A stretch of DNA of 64,000 nt from Hyphococcus sp. (GCA_021776245.1 JAJFGF010000054.1:1-64000), one strand, 5' to 3'; counted from the first letter of the stretch, positions 27,691-36,680 are shown. The notes: generated by a model from the letters alone, not told the origin. Translations and numbers: made by a program.

Positions 27691-28857
27691 ATGGCGCGCC
27701 AGTCCTATTTGTTCACGAGCGAAAGCGTTTCCGAAGGCCACCCGGATAAGGTCTGCGACCGCATTTCCGATTCGATTGTCGATCTGTTTTTGTCGAAGGA
27801 CTCTTATTCCCGCGTTGCCTGCGAGACCCTGACGACAACCAATCAAATTGTGGTTGCCGGTGAGGTTCGTTGCGCACAGCAGGTCAATCCAGAAGAGATT
27901 GAAACAGCAGCGCGGGAAGCCGTACGCGACATCGGTTATGAGCAGGAGGGTTTTCACTGGAAAACGGCGAATTTCCAGAATTTCCTGCATGAACAATCCG
28001 CCGATATCGCGTTGGGCGTCGACGCCGCCGGCAACAAGGATGAGGGCGCCGGCGATCAGGGCATCATGTTCGGCTATGCCGTGAATGAAACACCTGAATT
28101 GATGCCAGCGCCGATTCAGTATGCGCACCAGATTTTGCAGCGCATGGCCAAGCTTCGGAAATCCGGAGAACGGCCCGAATTTGAGCCGGACGCAAAAAGC
28201 CAGGTGACGCTGCGCTATGAAAACGGCGCGCCGGTTGCCGTCACTTCGGTTGTAGTTTCAACGCAGCACAAAGAAGGATCTACGCCAGACGATATCCGGG
28301 AATTGGTGCGCCCGCTGGTCGGCGATGTTCTGGGCGATATAGGGATGCCGCCGGAATCGGAATTCTTCGTCAACCCCACAGGCAATTTCGTTATTGGCGG
28401 TCCGGACGGCGACGCCGGCCTTACGGGCCGCAAGATCATCGTTGATACGTATGGCGGCGCGGCGCCTCATGGCGGCGGCGCCTTTTCAGGCAAAGATCCG
28501 ACAAAAGTTGATCGTTCGGCCGCCTATGCTTCGCGATACCTTGCCAAGAATGTTGTCGCCGCGGGTCTTGCCCAACGCTGCCTGATCCAACTTGCCTACG
28601 CGATCGGCGTTTCCAAACCTTTGTCCATTTATGTGGACCTTTACGGCGCCGGCGAAGTCAATGAGGCGCGTCTTGAGGCTGTGCTGGGCGACGTCATGGA
28701 TTTATCGCCGCGTGGCATCCGTGAGCATTTGGGCCTTAACAAGCCGATCTATGCACGCACTGCCGCCTATGGCCATTTTGGCCGAACGCCGGACAACGAC
28801 GCCGGCTTTTCCTGGGAAAAAACCGACCTTGTCGATGCGTTGAAGAACGCGGTTTAA
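27691..28857 (+). CDS. metK: S-adenosylmethionine synthetase
   Basis: 388 residues, standard for MetK. Signature blocks: [20 protein letters not shown] at the N-terminus, [15 protein letters not shown] for substrate binding, and [19 protein letters not shown] with the P-loop-like phosphate site. Makes SAM from methionine and ATP, used by MiaB, TrmB and the methyltransferase at 55756 among others. The 114-base leader contains a small hairpin (GGGCG ... CGCCC near 27631) but I cannot match it to a known SAM riboswitch class. Confidence 0.98.
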   Translation: MARQSYLFTSESVSEGHPDKVCDRISDSIVDLFLSKDSYSRVACETLTTTNQIVVAGEVRCAQQVNPEEIETAAREAVRDIGYEQEGFHWKTANFQNFLHEQSADIALGVDAAGNKDEGAGDQGIMFGYAVNETPELMPAPIQYAHQILQRMAKLRKSGERPEFEPDAKSQVTLRYENGAPVAVTSVVVSTQHKEGSTPDDIRELVRPLVGDVLGDIGMPPESEFFVNPTGNFVIGGPDGDAGLTGRKIIVDTYGGAAPHGGGAFSGKDPTKVDRSAAYASRYLAKNVVAAGLAQRCLIQLAYAIGVSKPLSIYVDLYGAGEVNEARLEAVLGDVMDLSPRGIREHLGLNKPIYARTAAYGHFGRTPDNDAGFSWEKTDLVDALKNAV

Positions 28858-28871
28858 GATCAGGCGCAATT

Positions 28872-28943
28872 ATGCCCGCCCGACTTGTCGATCGCCCGTT
28901 TGCCCAGACGTCTATCGAGCAGGCAATGGAGGCTGTGCAATGA
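28872..28943 (+). CDS. Putative 23-residue leader ORF coupled to the following gene
   Basis: ATG at 28872, stop at 28941-28943, with the stop overlapping the next start by 4 bases (ATGA). It encodes MPARLVDRPFAQTSIEQAMEAVQ, which looks like a normal protein fragment. It may be a coupling leader peptide or the remnant of a lost gene's C-terminus. Support is only the overlap and the composition. Confidence 0.25.
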   Translation: MPARLVDRPFAQTSIEQAMEAVQ

Positions 28944-29449
28944 AGCGAGCTATGTTTGCGGCGTTGACGATTTTGACGCTGCTCGCCGCGCCGGCTGAGG
29001 CGGGCAAAGACGCTGAGCGCTCCATATTTGAACTGTTCCATGGGAAATGGCAGTCGAACGGACCGGCCTTCGGCGCGCCCGCACAGAGCCGGATGGCGTG
29101 GGCGCCGACGCTCGACGGTAAGTATTTTCGCCTCGACTATCGGATTGAAATGCAGGCGTCAGAGGGCCCTGTGTCGGTCTTTCAGGGCGTCGCCTATTAC
29201 CGAGACACCGGAGACGACGTCGTCAACGCCTTCTGGGCCGACAATTCCGGCGACCTGCATCCAATTGCCGCCGAACGCGATCATAACGCCCTGATCGCTC
29301 ATTGGGGCGTGGAAGGCGCCAAGCAGGGCCGGACACGCTATGAACTTTTGTCAACCGGCGAGTTTGAGGTGACCGACTGGATCAAAACCGCGGACGGCTG
29401 GCGGCGATTCAATCATACTATCTTTGTGCGTGCGCCTGCAGCGAACTAG
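28940..29449 (+). CDS. Exported beta-barrel-like protein of unknown function (DUF1579/lipocalin-like)
   Basis: 169 residues with a signal peptide (MKRAMFAALTILTLLAAPAEAG). The mature part starts IFELFHGKWQSNGPAFGAP and alternates strands such as YFRLDYRIEMQ, FQGVAYYRDTGDD and HWGVEGAKQGRTRYELLSTG, ending WRRFNHTIFVRAP. The 'GKW-S..G......R..W.P.LDGKY' pattern is like DUF1579 and other calycin-type proteins that bind small hydrophobic ligands. Function unknown. Ends at a clear terminator. Confidence 0.75.
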   Translation: MKRAMFAALTILTLLAAPAEAGKDAERSIFELFHGKWQSNGPAFGAPAQSRMAWAPTLDGKYFRLDYRIEMQASEGPVSVFQGVAYYRDTGDDVVNAFWADNSGDLHPIAAERDHNALIAHWGVEGAKQGRTRYELLSTGEFEVTDWIKTADGWRRFNHTIFVRAPAAN

Positions 29450-29490
29450 ATCATCAGGCGAATAAAAGGAATCGCCCGATGATCTTTTTC
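29449..29490 (+). terminator. Rho-independent terminator after the exported calycin-like gene
   Basis: Stem GATCATCAGGCG (29449-29460) with CGCCCGATGATC (29473-29484), one mismatch, a 12-base loop, then TTTTTC. It begins within the TAG stop codon. Confidence 0.85.
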
Positions 29491-29597
29491 TTTGCCGCGC
29501 GCCAGGGCGCGCTTACTAGAACCTCGACCGCCTTCGCGGCCCGCGCGCCCGGCGTTAAGGGTTGAGCGCAGCGGCGCCGTCGACTATTGCAGCGGCG

Positions 29598-30284
29598 ATG
29601 GTGGAAAACAAATATATCCCGCGCCTTTATGGCCGTCGCCAGGACAAGCCGCTCAAGCCGCGCCAGGCAAGGTTGATGGAGTCCTTGCTGCCGACTATGG
29701 CGGCGCCCGATCCAGCCAAAGGCGCCATCGACCCAAAAAAGAATTTTCCGCAGGCGGATGAAATCTGGCTTGAAGTCGGCTTCGGCGGCGGCGAGCACCT
29801 CGTCTGGCAAGCAGTGCATAATCCGTCCATAGGGCTTATCGGAGCCGAGCCCTTTGTTAACGGCGTCGGCAAATTATTGGGGCTGATCGATCAGCAGCAA
29901 CTGAAAAATATTCGCATTCACTTCGGCGACGCGCGCCCGCTCCTTGAAGCGCTGGTCGATAGGTCGCTGACGCGGCTGTTTGTCCTTCATCCGGATCCAT
30001 GGCCAAAAAAACGCCATCATAAGCGGCGGATGATTTCGCCGTGGTTTTTTGAGGCGGCGGCGCGTTTGATGAAGCCGGGGGGCGAATTGCGCGTCGCTTC
30101 GGATATTCCTGATTATGCGGCATGGACGTTGATGCATGCGCAACACACGCCGGAATTTGATTGGACCGCAGAACGCGCTGATGATTGGCGGTTGCGCCCG
30201 GAGGATTGGCCGCAAACCCGGTATGAAGCAAAAGCCTTGAAAGAGGGTCGAAGCCCCACTTATCTCGTCTTTCGCCGCAAATAG
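29598..30284 (+). CDS. trmB: tRNA (guanine-N7-)-methyltransferase
   Basis: 228 residues from the ATG at 29598 (MVENKYIPRLYGRRQDKPLK); a TTG at 29562 is a possible alternative start. SAM-binding block LEVGFGGGEHLVWQA, then LIGAEPFVNGVGKLL, and the TrmB signature LFVLHPDPWPKKRHHKRRMI near residue 130. Makes m7G46 in the variable loop of tRNAs. In Alphaproteobacteria commonly follows metK, as here after one inserted gene. Confidence 0.95.
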   Translation: MVENKYIPRLYGRRQDKPLKPRQARLMESLLPTMAAPDPAKGAIDPKKNFPQADEIWLEVGFGGGEHLVWQAVHNPSIGLIGAEPFVNGVGKLLGLIDQQQLKNIRIHFGDARPLLEALVDRSLTRLFVLHPDPWPKKRHHKRRMISPWFFEAAARLMKPGGELRVASDIPDYAAWTLMHAQHTPEFDWTAERADDWRLRPEDWPQTRYEAKALKEGRSPTYLVFRRK

Positions 30285-30361
30285 ATCTCGCCTTACGGCG
30301 TTGTGAATTGCGGAGCCCGACGATAATCGCTTTATGACCGGGAAAAAGAGGGTGGCGGCGT

Positions 30362-31609
30362 ATGCGTCTTGTTCAAGTCTTTACCTGTGCTTTCATTTCG
30401 CTGGCGCTTTCCGGCTGCGTAAAGATGACCCTTGCATGGGCCGATCTGCGGCCGGACGGGCCTGAGGCGGCTCCTCCGGCGCTGGCGACAACTATTGAGA
30501 ATTGGGAAAAGAATCATGCGCCGGCGCTGCGCGATGCGTTTCAGGCTCATGTGTATGGCTATTTGCCTGACGCATATGAGCTTGAAATTTTAAGCCGGGA
30601 AGTCCTCGACGAAGAAGCCTTTGACGGGGTTGCGCGGCTTACCGAGTACAAATTGCAGGCGCAACTCCGCTTTGGCGACGAAGTTCACCAGACCAAGCCT
30701 TTTTATATGGATGTGGCCTCGCCGGTCGGCGATGAAACCGCGCCTATCATCTTGATGCAGACTTTTTGTCCGCGTTGGGACACTATTCCCCATCCTGCAG
30801 TGTCCCGGCCGGAAAATGCCGGCGGCTGCTCTGGCGGTGGTATTGGCGCCAGCGTCATGACCTATGTTTTTGGCCGATATATTGCGACGCCGCCAATAAA
30901 GATGATCGTTGAACGCGGCTATGGCGTTGCGACTATTTTTCCAAGCGAGTTTGCCCCGGATTCCCGCGAGCGCGGGCTTGCGGCGCTCACGGCGATGTCG
31001 CGCGGCATTGCGCCGGGCAAATCACGGTGGGGCGCCGTCGCCGCCTGGGCCTGGGGTTTTTCCTTGATGGTCGATGCGCTGGAAAGCGACGAAGCCATTA
31101 AATCCAGCGATTACATCACCTTTGGGCATTCGCGCTATGGCAAATCTGCGCTCCTCGCCGCCGCGTTCGATGAGCGCATTGGCGGCGTTATTGCCCATCA
31201 GTCCGGCACCGGCGGCGCATCCCTCAATCGCCGCAAAAAAGGCGAAAGCGTCGCCGCCATCACAAAAAGCTATCCGCACTGGTTTGCGGAATCCTACGCT
31301 GCTTATGCAGGCCGCGAGGAAGAAATGCCTGTCGATCAGCATCAGCTTTTGGCGCTGATCGCGCCGCGGCCGGTGCTCCTCGGTAATGCCCGGCGCGATG
31401 TCTGGTCCGATCCCAACGGCGCGTTTCGGGCTGCAATCGGGGCCGATCCTGTCTACGAACTTTACGGAAGCGTGGGTCTTGATCAGACGCGGCTTGATGA
31501 ATGGAAACCGCAGGCTGCTCTTTCCTTCTGGATCCGACCGGGTACGCATGGCGTTGTCAAAGAAGACTGGCCGGCGTTCCTTGAGTTTCTCGACGCTCAT
31601 TTTGACTGA
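30362..31609 (+). CDS. CE15-like glucuronoyl esterase lipoprotein (alpha/beta hydrolase)
   Basis: 415 residues with a lipoprotein signal: lipobox LALSGC, lipidated Cys19. The catalytic domain follows carbohydrate esterase family 15: nucleophile Ser257 in TFGHSRYGKSALLAAAFDERI (read in two parts), then HQSGTGGASLNRRKKGES, SYPHWFAESY, LALIAPRPVLLGNARRDVWSD and the catalytic His396 in RPGTHGV. CE15 enzymes cleave 4-O-methyl-glucuronate esters that join xylan to lignin. Related bacterial enzymes may act on other uronic-acid esters. As a surface or periplasmic lipoprotein it would act on imported polysaccharide fragments. It is not in a visible polysaccharide-utilisation cluster. Confidence 0.8.
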   Translation: MRLVQVFTCAFISLALSGCVKMTLAWADLRPDGPEAAPPALATTIENWEKNHAPALRDAFQAHVYGYLPDAYELEILSREVLDEEAFDGVARLTEYKLQAQLRFGDEVHQTKPFYMDVASPVGDETAPIILMQTFCPRWDTIPHPAVSRPENAGGCSGGGIGASVMTYVFGRYIATPPIKMIVERGYGVATIFPSEFAPDSRERGLAALTAMSRGIAPGKSRWGAVAAWAWGFSLMVDALESDEAIKSSDYITFGHSRYGKSALLAAAFDERIGGVIAHQSGTGGASLNRRKKGESVAAITKSYPHWFAESYAAYAGREEEMPVDQHQLLALIAPRPVLLGNARRDVWSDPNGAFRAAIGADPVYELYGSVGLDQTRLDEWKPQAALSFWIRPGTHGVVKEDWPAFLEFLDAHFD

Positions 31610-31891
31610 CGCATTGATGGTTTCGCGCGCAGTTTGCGGCCGCTTATTTTGTGCGCCGAAAGCGACATGGCAGATTTTGCAGAAGCAATGGCGTTTCCGA
31701 TTATTCCCTGTAATTTATGCGGGTCGCAAAAAGGCTTGCAGCGGGTGTTGATAAAAGAGTTGCTCAATGAACCGGAGCGCCGTCATCCGGGGCGGCGCGA
31801 TGTGATGTTCTACGCGGTGCAAAATGTGCGCTTAAGCCCTCTTGTCGATGACAGGCATTGGGACTTTGAGGCGCTTGCGCGCCACGCGTAA
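31610..31891 (+). pseudogene. ttcA: 3' remnant of ttcA (tRNA 2-thiocytidine synthetase)
   Basis: About 85 codons matching only the C-terminus of TtcA: RPLILCAESDMADFAEAMAF, then FPIIPCNLCGSQKGLQRVLI with the cluster-binding CxxC, then ERRHPGRRDVMFYAVQNVRLSPL. The frame begins directly after the stop of the esterase gene at 31609, and the recognisable homology begins near codon 8. The PP-loop (SGGxDS) and the first cysteines of the ~280-residue enzyme are absent. The nearest starts are only TTG, so this is most likely a fragment left by a recombination event that replaced the 5' part with the esterase gene. Confidence 0.75.
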
Positions 31892-31947
31892 AGCGATTGT
31901 GCACGGAAATTGCGCGTCACCAATGAAGCGCGCCGAAATGGGACAAG

Positions 31948-32763
31948 ATGACAAAGAACACGTATAGCGGCCTGGAAGCGGATATTGAGCGTCTTGACGC
32001 ATTCGCTTTGGAAAATAGCGGCGCATATGCTGACGGTGAGCCGTTTCCCCATATTGCGATCGATGATTTTGTATATGACGCCGCGCTTGACGGCATTCTT
32101 GATGAAGTCGCTACGCAGGGCGTGATGGAGTGGTCGGATATGAGCGATCGTTTCCAGCAAAAGTCCGCCTGCAATTCAACGCGGGCAATGGGCCCAAAAA
32201 CGCGCGCGCTCATGCAGTTTCTGAATGGCCAGGAAGTCATCATGTTTTTGGAGGTGCTGACGGGTATTAAGGGCCTCGTCCCGGATCCGCTTCTCGCGGG
32301 CGGCGGCATTCATGAGCTGCGCGAGGGCGGCTTTCTCGGCGTTCATGCGGATTTCAATTTTCAAAAACACATGCGTCTCGACCGCCGCATCAATCTCTTG
32401 CTTTATTTAAATAGAGATTGGGATGAGGCTTGGGGCGGCAATCTGGAGCTATGGGACACGCAAATGACCAGTTGCGTCAAGCGCTTTGCGCCATTGTTCA
32501 ATCGTTGCGTTATCTTCAATACGACCGACAAGAGTTTCCACGGAAATCCGCAGCCGGTGCACGCGCCGGATGGGCGCGTGCGGCGCTCGATTGCAATGTA
32601 TTATTACACAAATGGCAGGCCTGACGGCGAAGTCGCCGACGAGCATATGACCCTGTTTCAATATCGCCCCGGCGAAGGCAGCGCCGCAGATCGCGGCAAG
32701 CGGATGTTGAAACGGTTTGTTCCGCCGATCATAACTGATTTGATCGACCGGCGGCGCAATTAA
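31948..32763 (+). CDS. 2-oxoglutarate-Fe(II) oxygenase, prolyl-4-hydroxylase-like
   Basis: 271 residues with the double-stranded beta-helix metal triad: His and Asp in GVHADFNFQ, the distal His in KSFHGNPQPV, and the 2-oxoglutarate-binding Arg in VRRSIAMYYY. Upstream come the substrate-lid segment FPHIAIDDFVYDAALDG and the ELREGGFLGVHADFN run. Bacterial proteins of this group hydroxylate proline-rich or other peptides and often occur next to polysaccharide biosynthesis genes; the substrate here is unknown. Transcribed with the esterase and ttcA remnant upstream. Confidence 0.85.
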   Translation: MTKNTYSGLEADIERLDAFALENSGAYADGEPFPHIAIDDFVYDAALDGILDEVATQGVMEWSDMSDRFQQKSACNSTRAMGPKTRALMQFLNGQEVIMFLEVLTGIKGLVPDPLLAGGGIHELREGGFLGVHADFNFQKHMRLDRRINLLLYLNRDWDEAWGGNLELWDTQMTSCVKRFAPLFNRCVIFNTTDKSFHGNPQPVHAPDGRVRRSIAMYYYTNGRPDGEVADEHMTLFQYRPGEGSAADRGKRMLKRFVPPIITDLIDRRRN

Positions 32764-32848
32764 AGCAAGCTCTGCTATGACTTAATGCGCAGCCTATAGG
32801 GATCACTTTTGGGCGGCTTTAGTCCATCGCGTGGCGCCCTGGCGCGGC

Positions 32849-33346
32849 TCAAGCGTATCGCCGACCGCCGCCAAACATCGCGCCAATCATGCCGAACAGG
32901 AATGAGCCCGCACCCCACAAAAGCGCAAAACCGCCGGCGGCATAGGCAGCGCCGTCAAGCGTTGCCGGGATTGCCGGCTCAAACTGATCGTAAACGGATA
33001 AAGCAATATCGCGTCTGTGTGATTTTGCGAGGACAAGCGGCCTGACCAGGTCGTCGGCTGCCTCAAGTTCTGACAGATGTGCGGTCAATAATTCAAACCG
33101 CTCAACAGTGGTTTCGTAGCCGTCGCATAATGCATCAAGCAATTGTTCGGCGCTTTGACACTCAGTCATCGCCTGTGCGCGTGAATAGCCGTAGGCTGCA
33201 ACATTTGCGTCATATTGCTCGACAATAGGCTGCAATTCATCAATCCTGCCTTGCAGGTTTTGCATGTATTGCAGTGTGAAACCTGGCCCTTGCGAGCCAA
33301 TAAGGGCGCCGGCGGCGCCAAGAAGAAAAGCAAGAAAACGACCCAC
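32849..33346 (-). CDS. DUF2937 family membrane protein
   Basis: 165 residues from the GTG at 33346 (ribosome site GAGGGG); the frame upstream has an unlikely composition. An N-terminal membrane helix (FLAFLLGAAGALIGSQ) precedes a helical periplasmic or cytoplasmic region with conserved FTLQYMQNLQGRIDELQPIVEQYD. A second hydrophobic segment follows near the end (AAYAAGGFALLWGAGSFLFG). This matches DUF2937, whose function is unknown. Convergent with the 2OG oxygenase gene, 85 bases apart, and divergent from the rimP operon. Confidence 0.8.
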   Translation of the reverse strand: MGRFLAFLLGAAGALIGSQGPGFTLQYMQNLQGRIDELQPIVEQYDANVAAYGYSRAQAMTECQSAEQLLDALCDGYETTVERFELLTAHLSELEAADDLVRPLVLAKSHRRDIALSVYDQFEPAIPATLDGAAYAAGGFALLWGAGSFLFGMIGAMFGGGRRYA

Positions 33347-33640
33347 GGCGCGACCCCTCTGACAGCGTGGCGGCTTAATACCCCGCGATGATTTTGACCC
33401 ATCGGTCGGGCAAAATCCATAGCCGTTATGCGCAACCCGTGTCGCCCGGGTTTCGGCGGCCACACGGCAAAATGAAGGCAAAACCGCTGGAAAAAAGGGA
33501 AATACCTGAAGGAACCGAGAGGGCCACCGCTGTCGGATCGATTATTGGCGCGATCTTTAGCGCGAAAAAGCCCACACCGAGGCGTTCCGGGCCAGCGATA
33601 AACGCCACAAAAAGCACATCGCGATATTTTCCAGCGGGGG
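33347..33640. other. Intergenic region between DUF2937 and the rimP promoter
   Basis: About 290 bases without a supported gene. Frames exist on both strands (for example 33426-33647 minus), but none has a convincing start, ribosome site or recognisable domain. The left end must hold the promoter of the DUF2937 gene. Confidence 0.4.
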
Positions 33641-33668
33641 CTGACATCGCCGCTCCGGCGCCTTATAT
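33641..33668 (+). promoter_or_regulatory. Sigma-70-like promoter of the rimP-nusA-infB operon
   Basis: -35 CTGACA at 33641-33646 and -10 TTATAT at 33663-33668, spacer 16 bases. Transcription would begin near 33675, about 20 bases before the strong hairpin at 33697. Confidence 0.55.
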
Positions 33669-33696
33669 AACTCGTCAAACGCTATCGAATTATCGG

Positions 33697-33725
33697 AAGC
33701 GGGCCCCGCGGGGCCCGCTTTTTCA
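33697..33725 (+). terminator. Intrinsic terminator in the rimP leader, candidate attenuator
   Basis: GC-rich palindrome AAGCGGGCCCC / GCGGGGCCCGCTT followed by T3 and C on the plus strand. It lies between the putative promoter (-10 ending 33668) and rimP. No plus-strand gene upstream needs it, so it would end transcription from the operon's own promoter unless antitermination occurs. Confidence 0.7.
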
Positions 33726-33806
33726 TTAGTCAGACCATTGGCCAGCGTATTTGCCGGGTTCATCGCCCGGCGCCCGTTAGGGCCAATTATTGCGAGGATT
33801 AGGGAT

Positions 33807-34343
33807 TTGAGCCCGTTGCTGGACCGCCTTACAGAGATCATTGCCCCGGTCGCGCAAGCTGCCGGCTTTGAACTCGTGCGGGTGCGTGTTTCAGGCTCGA
33901 GCGCCAAAACACTGCAAGTTATGGCCGAGCGCCCGGACAGGACGATGTCGGCAGAAGATTGCGCCAGGCTATCGCGGGCGCTTTCGCCGGTGCTGGACGC
34001 TGCAGATCCTATCGCCGGCAATTACACGCTCGAAGTTTCCTCGCCGGGAATTGATCGGCCGCTGGTGCGCCTCAAGGATTTCGAGGATTGGCAGGGCTGG
34101 CCCGCGCGGCTGGAACTCGACCGGCTGGTTGAGGGCCGCAAAAGATTCGCAGGCGTCCTTGCTGGCGTCGACGCCGGCAAAGTGGCCTTTGATATCGACG
34201 ATGAAGAAGAAACCGCGCTTTTTCCAATAGACTGGATTAGCAGCGCGAAACTCGTCCTCACTGATGATTTGATCAAGGAAAGTTTGAAAGCGGGCAAGGA
34301 CCTCCCGCCCCAACAGGAGACGCCTCATGGAGATTATCAATGA
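33807..34343 (+). CDS. rimP: Ribosome maturation factor RimP
   Basis: 178 residues from TTG 33807 ([20 protein letters not shown]), chosen for the preceding AGGATTAGGG and a normal 17-residue lead into the family motif. The frame extends to a TTG at 33738. Conserved parts: [39 protein letters not shown], then a C-terminal SH3-like domain ([20 protein letters not shown]). Needed for 30S subunit maturation. Its stop overlaps nusA by 4 bases (ATGA). Start codon uncertain. Confidence 0.92.
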   Translation: MSPLLDRLTEIIAPVAQAAGFELVRVRVSGSSAKTLQVMAERPDRTMSAEDCARLSRALSPVLDAADPIAGNYTLEVSSPGIDRPLVRLKDFEDWQGWPARLELDRLVEGRKRFAGVLAGVDAGKVAFDIDDEEETALFPIDWISSAKLVLTDDLIKESLKAGKDLPPQQETPHGDYQ

Positions 34344-35968
34344 CCGCAATTAGCGCGAACAAGCTGGAACTCATCCAGATTGCCGACGCCGTTGCACGCG
34401 AAAAGTCCATCGACAAATCGCTCGTAATTGAAGCGATGGAAGATGCGCTCGCGCGCGCTGCACGGGCGCGTTATGGCCATGAGACCAACGTCAAAGCGGA
34501 AATTAATCCCAAGACCGGCGAGACGCGTTTATGGCGCCTCCTTGAGGTTGTTGAACTCGTTGAAAACGACTCCGCTGAGCTTCCGCTGGAAGAGGCCCGT
34601 CATCGAAACCCGGAAGCTGAGATCGGCGATTTTATGTCCGAACCGCTGCCGCCGATCGATTTTGGCCGCGTTGCGGCGATGGCGGCCAAGCAGGTGATTA
34701 CGCAAAAGGTGCGTGAAGCTGAGCGAGATCGTCAGTATGAAGATTTTAAAGACCGTATCGGCGAAGTCATCAACGGCATTATTAAACGCGTGGAATATGG
34801 CCATGTGATTGTCGACCTTGGCAAGGCTGAGGCGATTGTCCGCCGCGACCAGCAATTGCCGCGTGAAAATTACCGCAATGGCGATCGTGTGCGCGCCTAT
34901 ATTATGGATGTGCGCCGTGAGCCGCGCGGCCCGCAGATTTTCCTGTCGCGCTCTCATCCGCAATTTATGGCCAAACTGTTCGAACAGGAAGTGCCGGAAG
35001 TCTATGACGGAGTCATCGAAATCAAGACAGTGGCGCGAGATCCAGGCAGCCGCGCAAAAATCGGCGTAATGTCAAACGATTCAAGCATCGATCCGGTCGG
35101 CGCCTGCGTCGGCATGCGCGGCAGCCGGGTTCAGGCTGTGGTCAACGAGCTCGGCGGCGAGAAGATCGATATCGTCCCATGGTCGCCGGATGATGCGACC
35201 TTTGTCGTGAACGCATTGGCGCCGGCAGAGGTCACGAAAGTGGTGCTCGACGAAGAGTTGCAGCGCATCGAAGTTGTCGTTCCAGATGAACAATTGTCGC
35301 TCGCAATTGGCCGGCGCGGCCAGAATGTTCGCCTAGCGTCGCAGCTTTCCGGATATGAAATTGACATCATGACCGAGGAAGAAGAGAGCGCCAAGCGCCA
35401 GGAAGAATTCCGCGTCCGGTCCGAGATGTTCATGAACGGTCTCGATGTTGACGATATGATGGCCGGCCTTCTGGTTTCCGAAGGCTTTGCCTCAATCGAA
35501 GAGATCGCATTCGTTGATGTCGACGAATTGATGGAAATTGACGGCCTTGACGATGAAACCGCCCAGGAACTTCAGGCGCGGGCAAAAGATTTCATCGAAG
35601 AAGAAAACAAAAAACTCGACGAAAAGCGCAAAGAGCTTGGCGTCAAGGACGATATTGTCGCGATGGACGGGCTTGATCTGAAAATGATTGTCACGCTCGG
35701 GGAAAATGACGTGAAGTCGGTCGACGATCTTGCAGGTTGTGCGACGGATGATTTGACCGGGTGGACTGAGCGTGTCGACGGCGAACGTAAGCACTTTGAC
35801 GGGATGCTTGAGGCTTACAAAATTACCGCCGAAGAAGCCGAAGATTTGATTATTCGTGCGCGCCTTCAGGCGGGCTGGATTACCGAAGAAGATCTTGCGG
35901 CCCAGAAAGCAGAGGCCGAAGCCGCTGCGGCCGCAGCAGAGGAGGAAGCCGCTGAAGAACGCGCCTGA
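34340..35968 (+). CDS. nusA: Transcription termination/antitermination factor NusA
   Basis: 542 residues. N-terminal RNA-polymerase-binding domain (about 1-130), S1 domain ([21 protein letters not shown] region, ~135-205), two KH domains ([20 protein letters not shown] and [19 protein letters not shown]). Two helix-hairpin-helix acidic repeats (~360-510) and an acidic Ala/Glu-rich tail follow. Acts in pausing, termination and rRNA antitermination. Co-transcribed with rimP (overlap), ylxR and infB, as in most bacteria. Confidence 0.97.
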   Translation: MTAISANKLELIQIADAVAREKSIDKSLVIEAMEDALARAARARYGHETNVKAEINPKTGETRLWRLLEVVELVENDSAELPLEEARHRNPEAEIGDFMSEPLPPIDFGRVAAMAAKQVITQKVREAERDRQYEDFKDRIGEVINGIIKRVEYGHVIVDLGKAEAIVRRDQQLPRENYRNGDRVRAYIMDVRREPRGPQIFLSRSHPQFMAKLFEQEVPEVYDGVIEIKTVARDPGSRAKIGVMSNDSSIDPVGACVGMRGSRVQAVVNELGGEKIDIVPWSPDDATFVVNALAPAEVTKVVLDEELQRIEVVVPDEQLSLAIGRRGQNVRLASQLSGYEIDIMTEEEESAKRQEEFRVRSEMFMNGLDVDDMMAGLLVSEGFASIEEIAFVDVDELMEIDGLDDETAQELQARAKDFIEEENKKLDEKRKELGVKDDIVAMDGLDLKMIVTLGENDVKSVDDLAGCATDDLTGWTERVDGERKHFDGMLEAYKITAEEAEDLIIRARLQAGWITEEDLAAQKAEAEAAAAAAEEEAAEERA

Positions 35969-36551
35969 TCATGATCCACGCGAGCGAAAATGCATCGCGA
36001 CAGGGGCAGTCGGCTCGCCGGACGGGTATTTCCGGTTCGTCTTGAGCCCCGAAGGCGTCGTGACGCCTGATTTTTCAGGTGCGCTTCCAGGTCGCGGTGG
36101 TTGGGTTACGGCGTCACGTGAGGCGATTGAGACGGCGGTTAAAAAGGGCGCCTTTGCGCGATCGTTCAAGCAGAGCGCGATAGCGCCGGACGATTTGGGC
36201 GATCGTGTTGAGGCGGGACTGGCAAGGGCGGCGCTGGGCGCGCTTGGTATGGCCCGCAAAACGGGAGATGTCGTCCTCGGCTTTGAAAAGGTCCGGGCTG
36301 CATTAAAGGCGAAGGATGTCGTTGTTCTTGTTACCGCGTCAGATGCGGCCGAGGACGGCAAACGGAAACTGCAGCGTCTGGCGGATGGCGCCGCTTTGAT
36401 CGGGGTTTTTGACGGGGATGAATTATCAGGCGCCCTCGGCCGTGATGGGGTTGTTCATGCGGCGCTGAAACGCGGTGCGGCCGCCTCGCGGTTTCTTCGC
36501 GAAGCACGCCGCGTTGAAGGGTTTAGAGCGACGCCCGGAGCGGCGGAATAA
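35856..36551 (+). CDS. ylxR: YlxR (DUF448)/L7Ae-like RNA-binding protein
   Basis: The YlxR domain begins near residue 43 (RERKCIATGAVGSPDGYFRF, then PGRGGWVTASREAIE). An L7Ae-like part follows (ALGALGMARKTGDVVLGFEK, KDVVVLVTASDAAEDGKRKL). Sits between nusA and infB as usual. The start is unclear: no ATG exists in frame near the end of nusA. The listed GTG at 35856 gives a 231-residue protein overlapping nusA by 113 bases, while TTG 35895 or CTG 35952 would shorten it. The Lys/Arg-rich leader before residue 40 may not be translated. Confidence 0.85.
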   Translation: MRAFRRAGLPKKILRPRKQRPKPLRPQQRRKPLKNAPDHDPRERKCIATGAVGSPDGYFRFVLSPEGVVTPDFSGALPGRGGWVTASREAIETAVKKGAFARSFKQSAIAPDDLGDRVEAGLARAALGALGMARKTGDVVLGFEKVRAALKAKDVVVLVTASDAAEDGKRKLQRLADGAALIGVFDGDELSGALGRDGVVHAALKRGAAASRFLREARRVEGFRATPGAAE

Positions 36552-36680
36552 CAAGGGGTTCTGGTGGACCCCGGCTTAAATGGGCTGTATGTCCATGGCG
36601 GCTTTCGAAAATAGTTGTCCCTTTTTGGCATTGGGACAGCGCTGAAAGCGCGCTTTTGAATAGCGCACAACGGAGTTTGG

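Noticed and set aside
33388-33729. Plus-strand 113-codon frame upstream of rimP
   Set aside because: Runs through the promoter and into the terminator hairpin, no homology seen.
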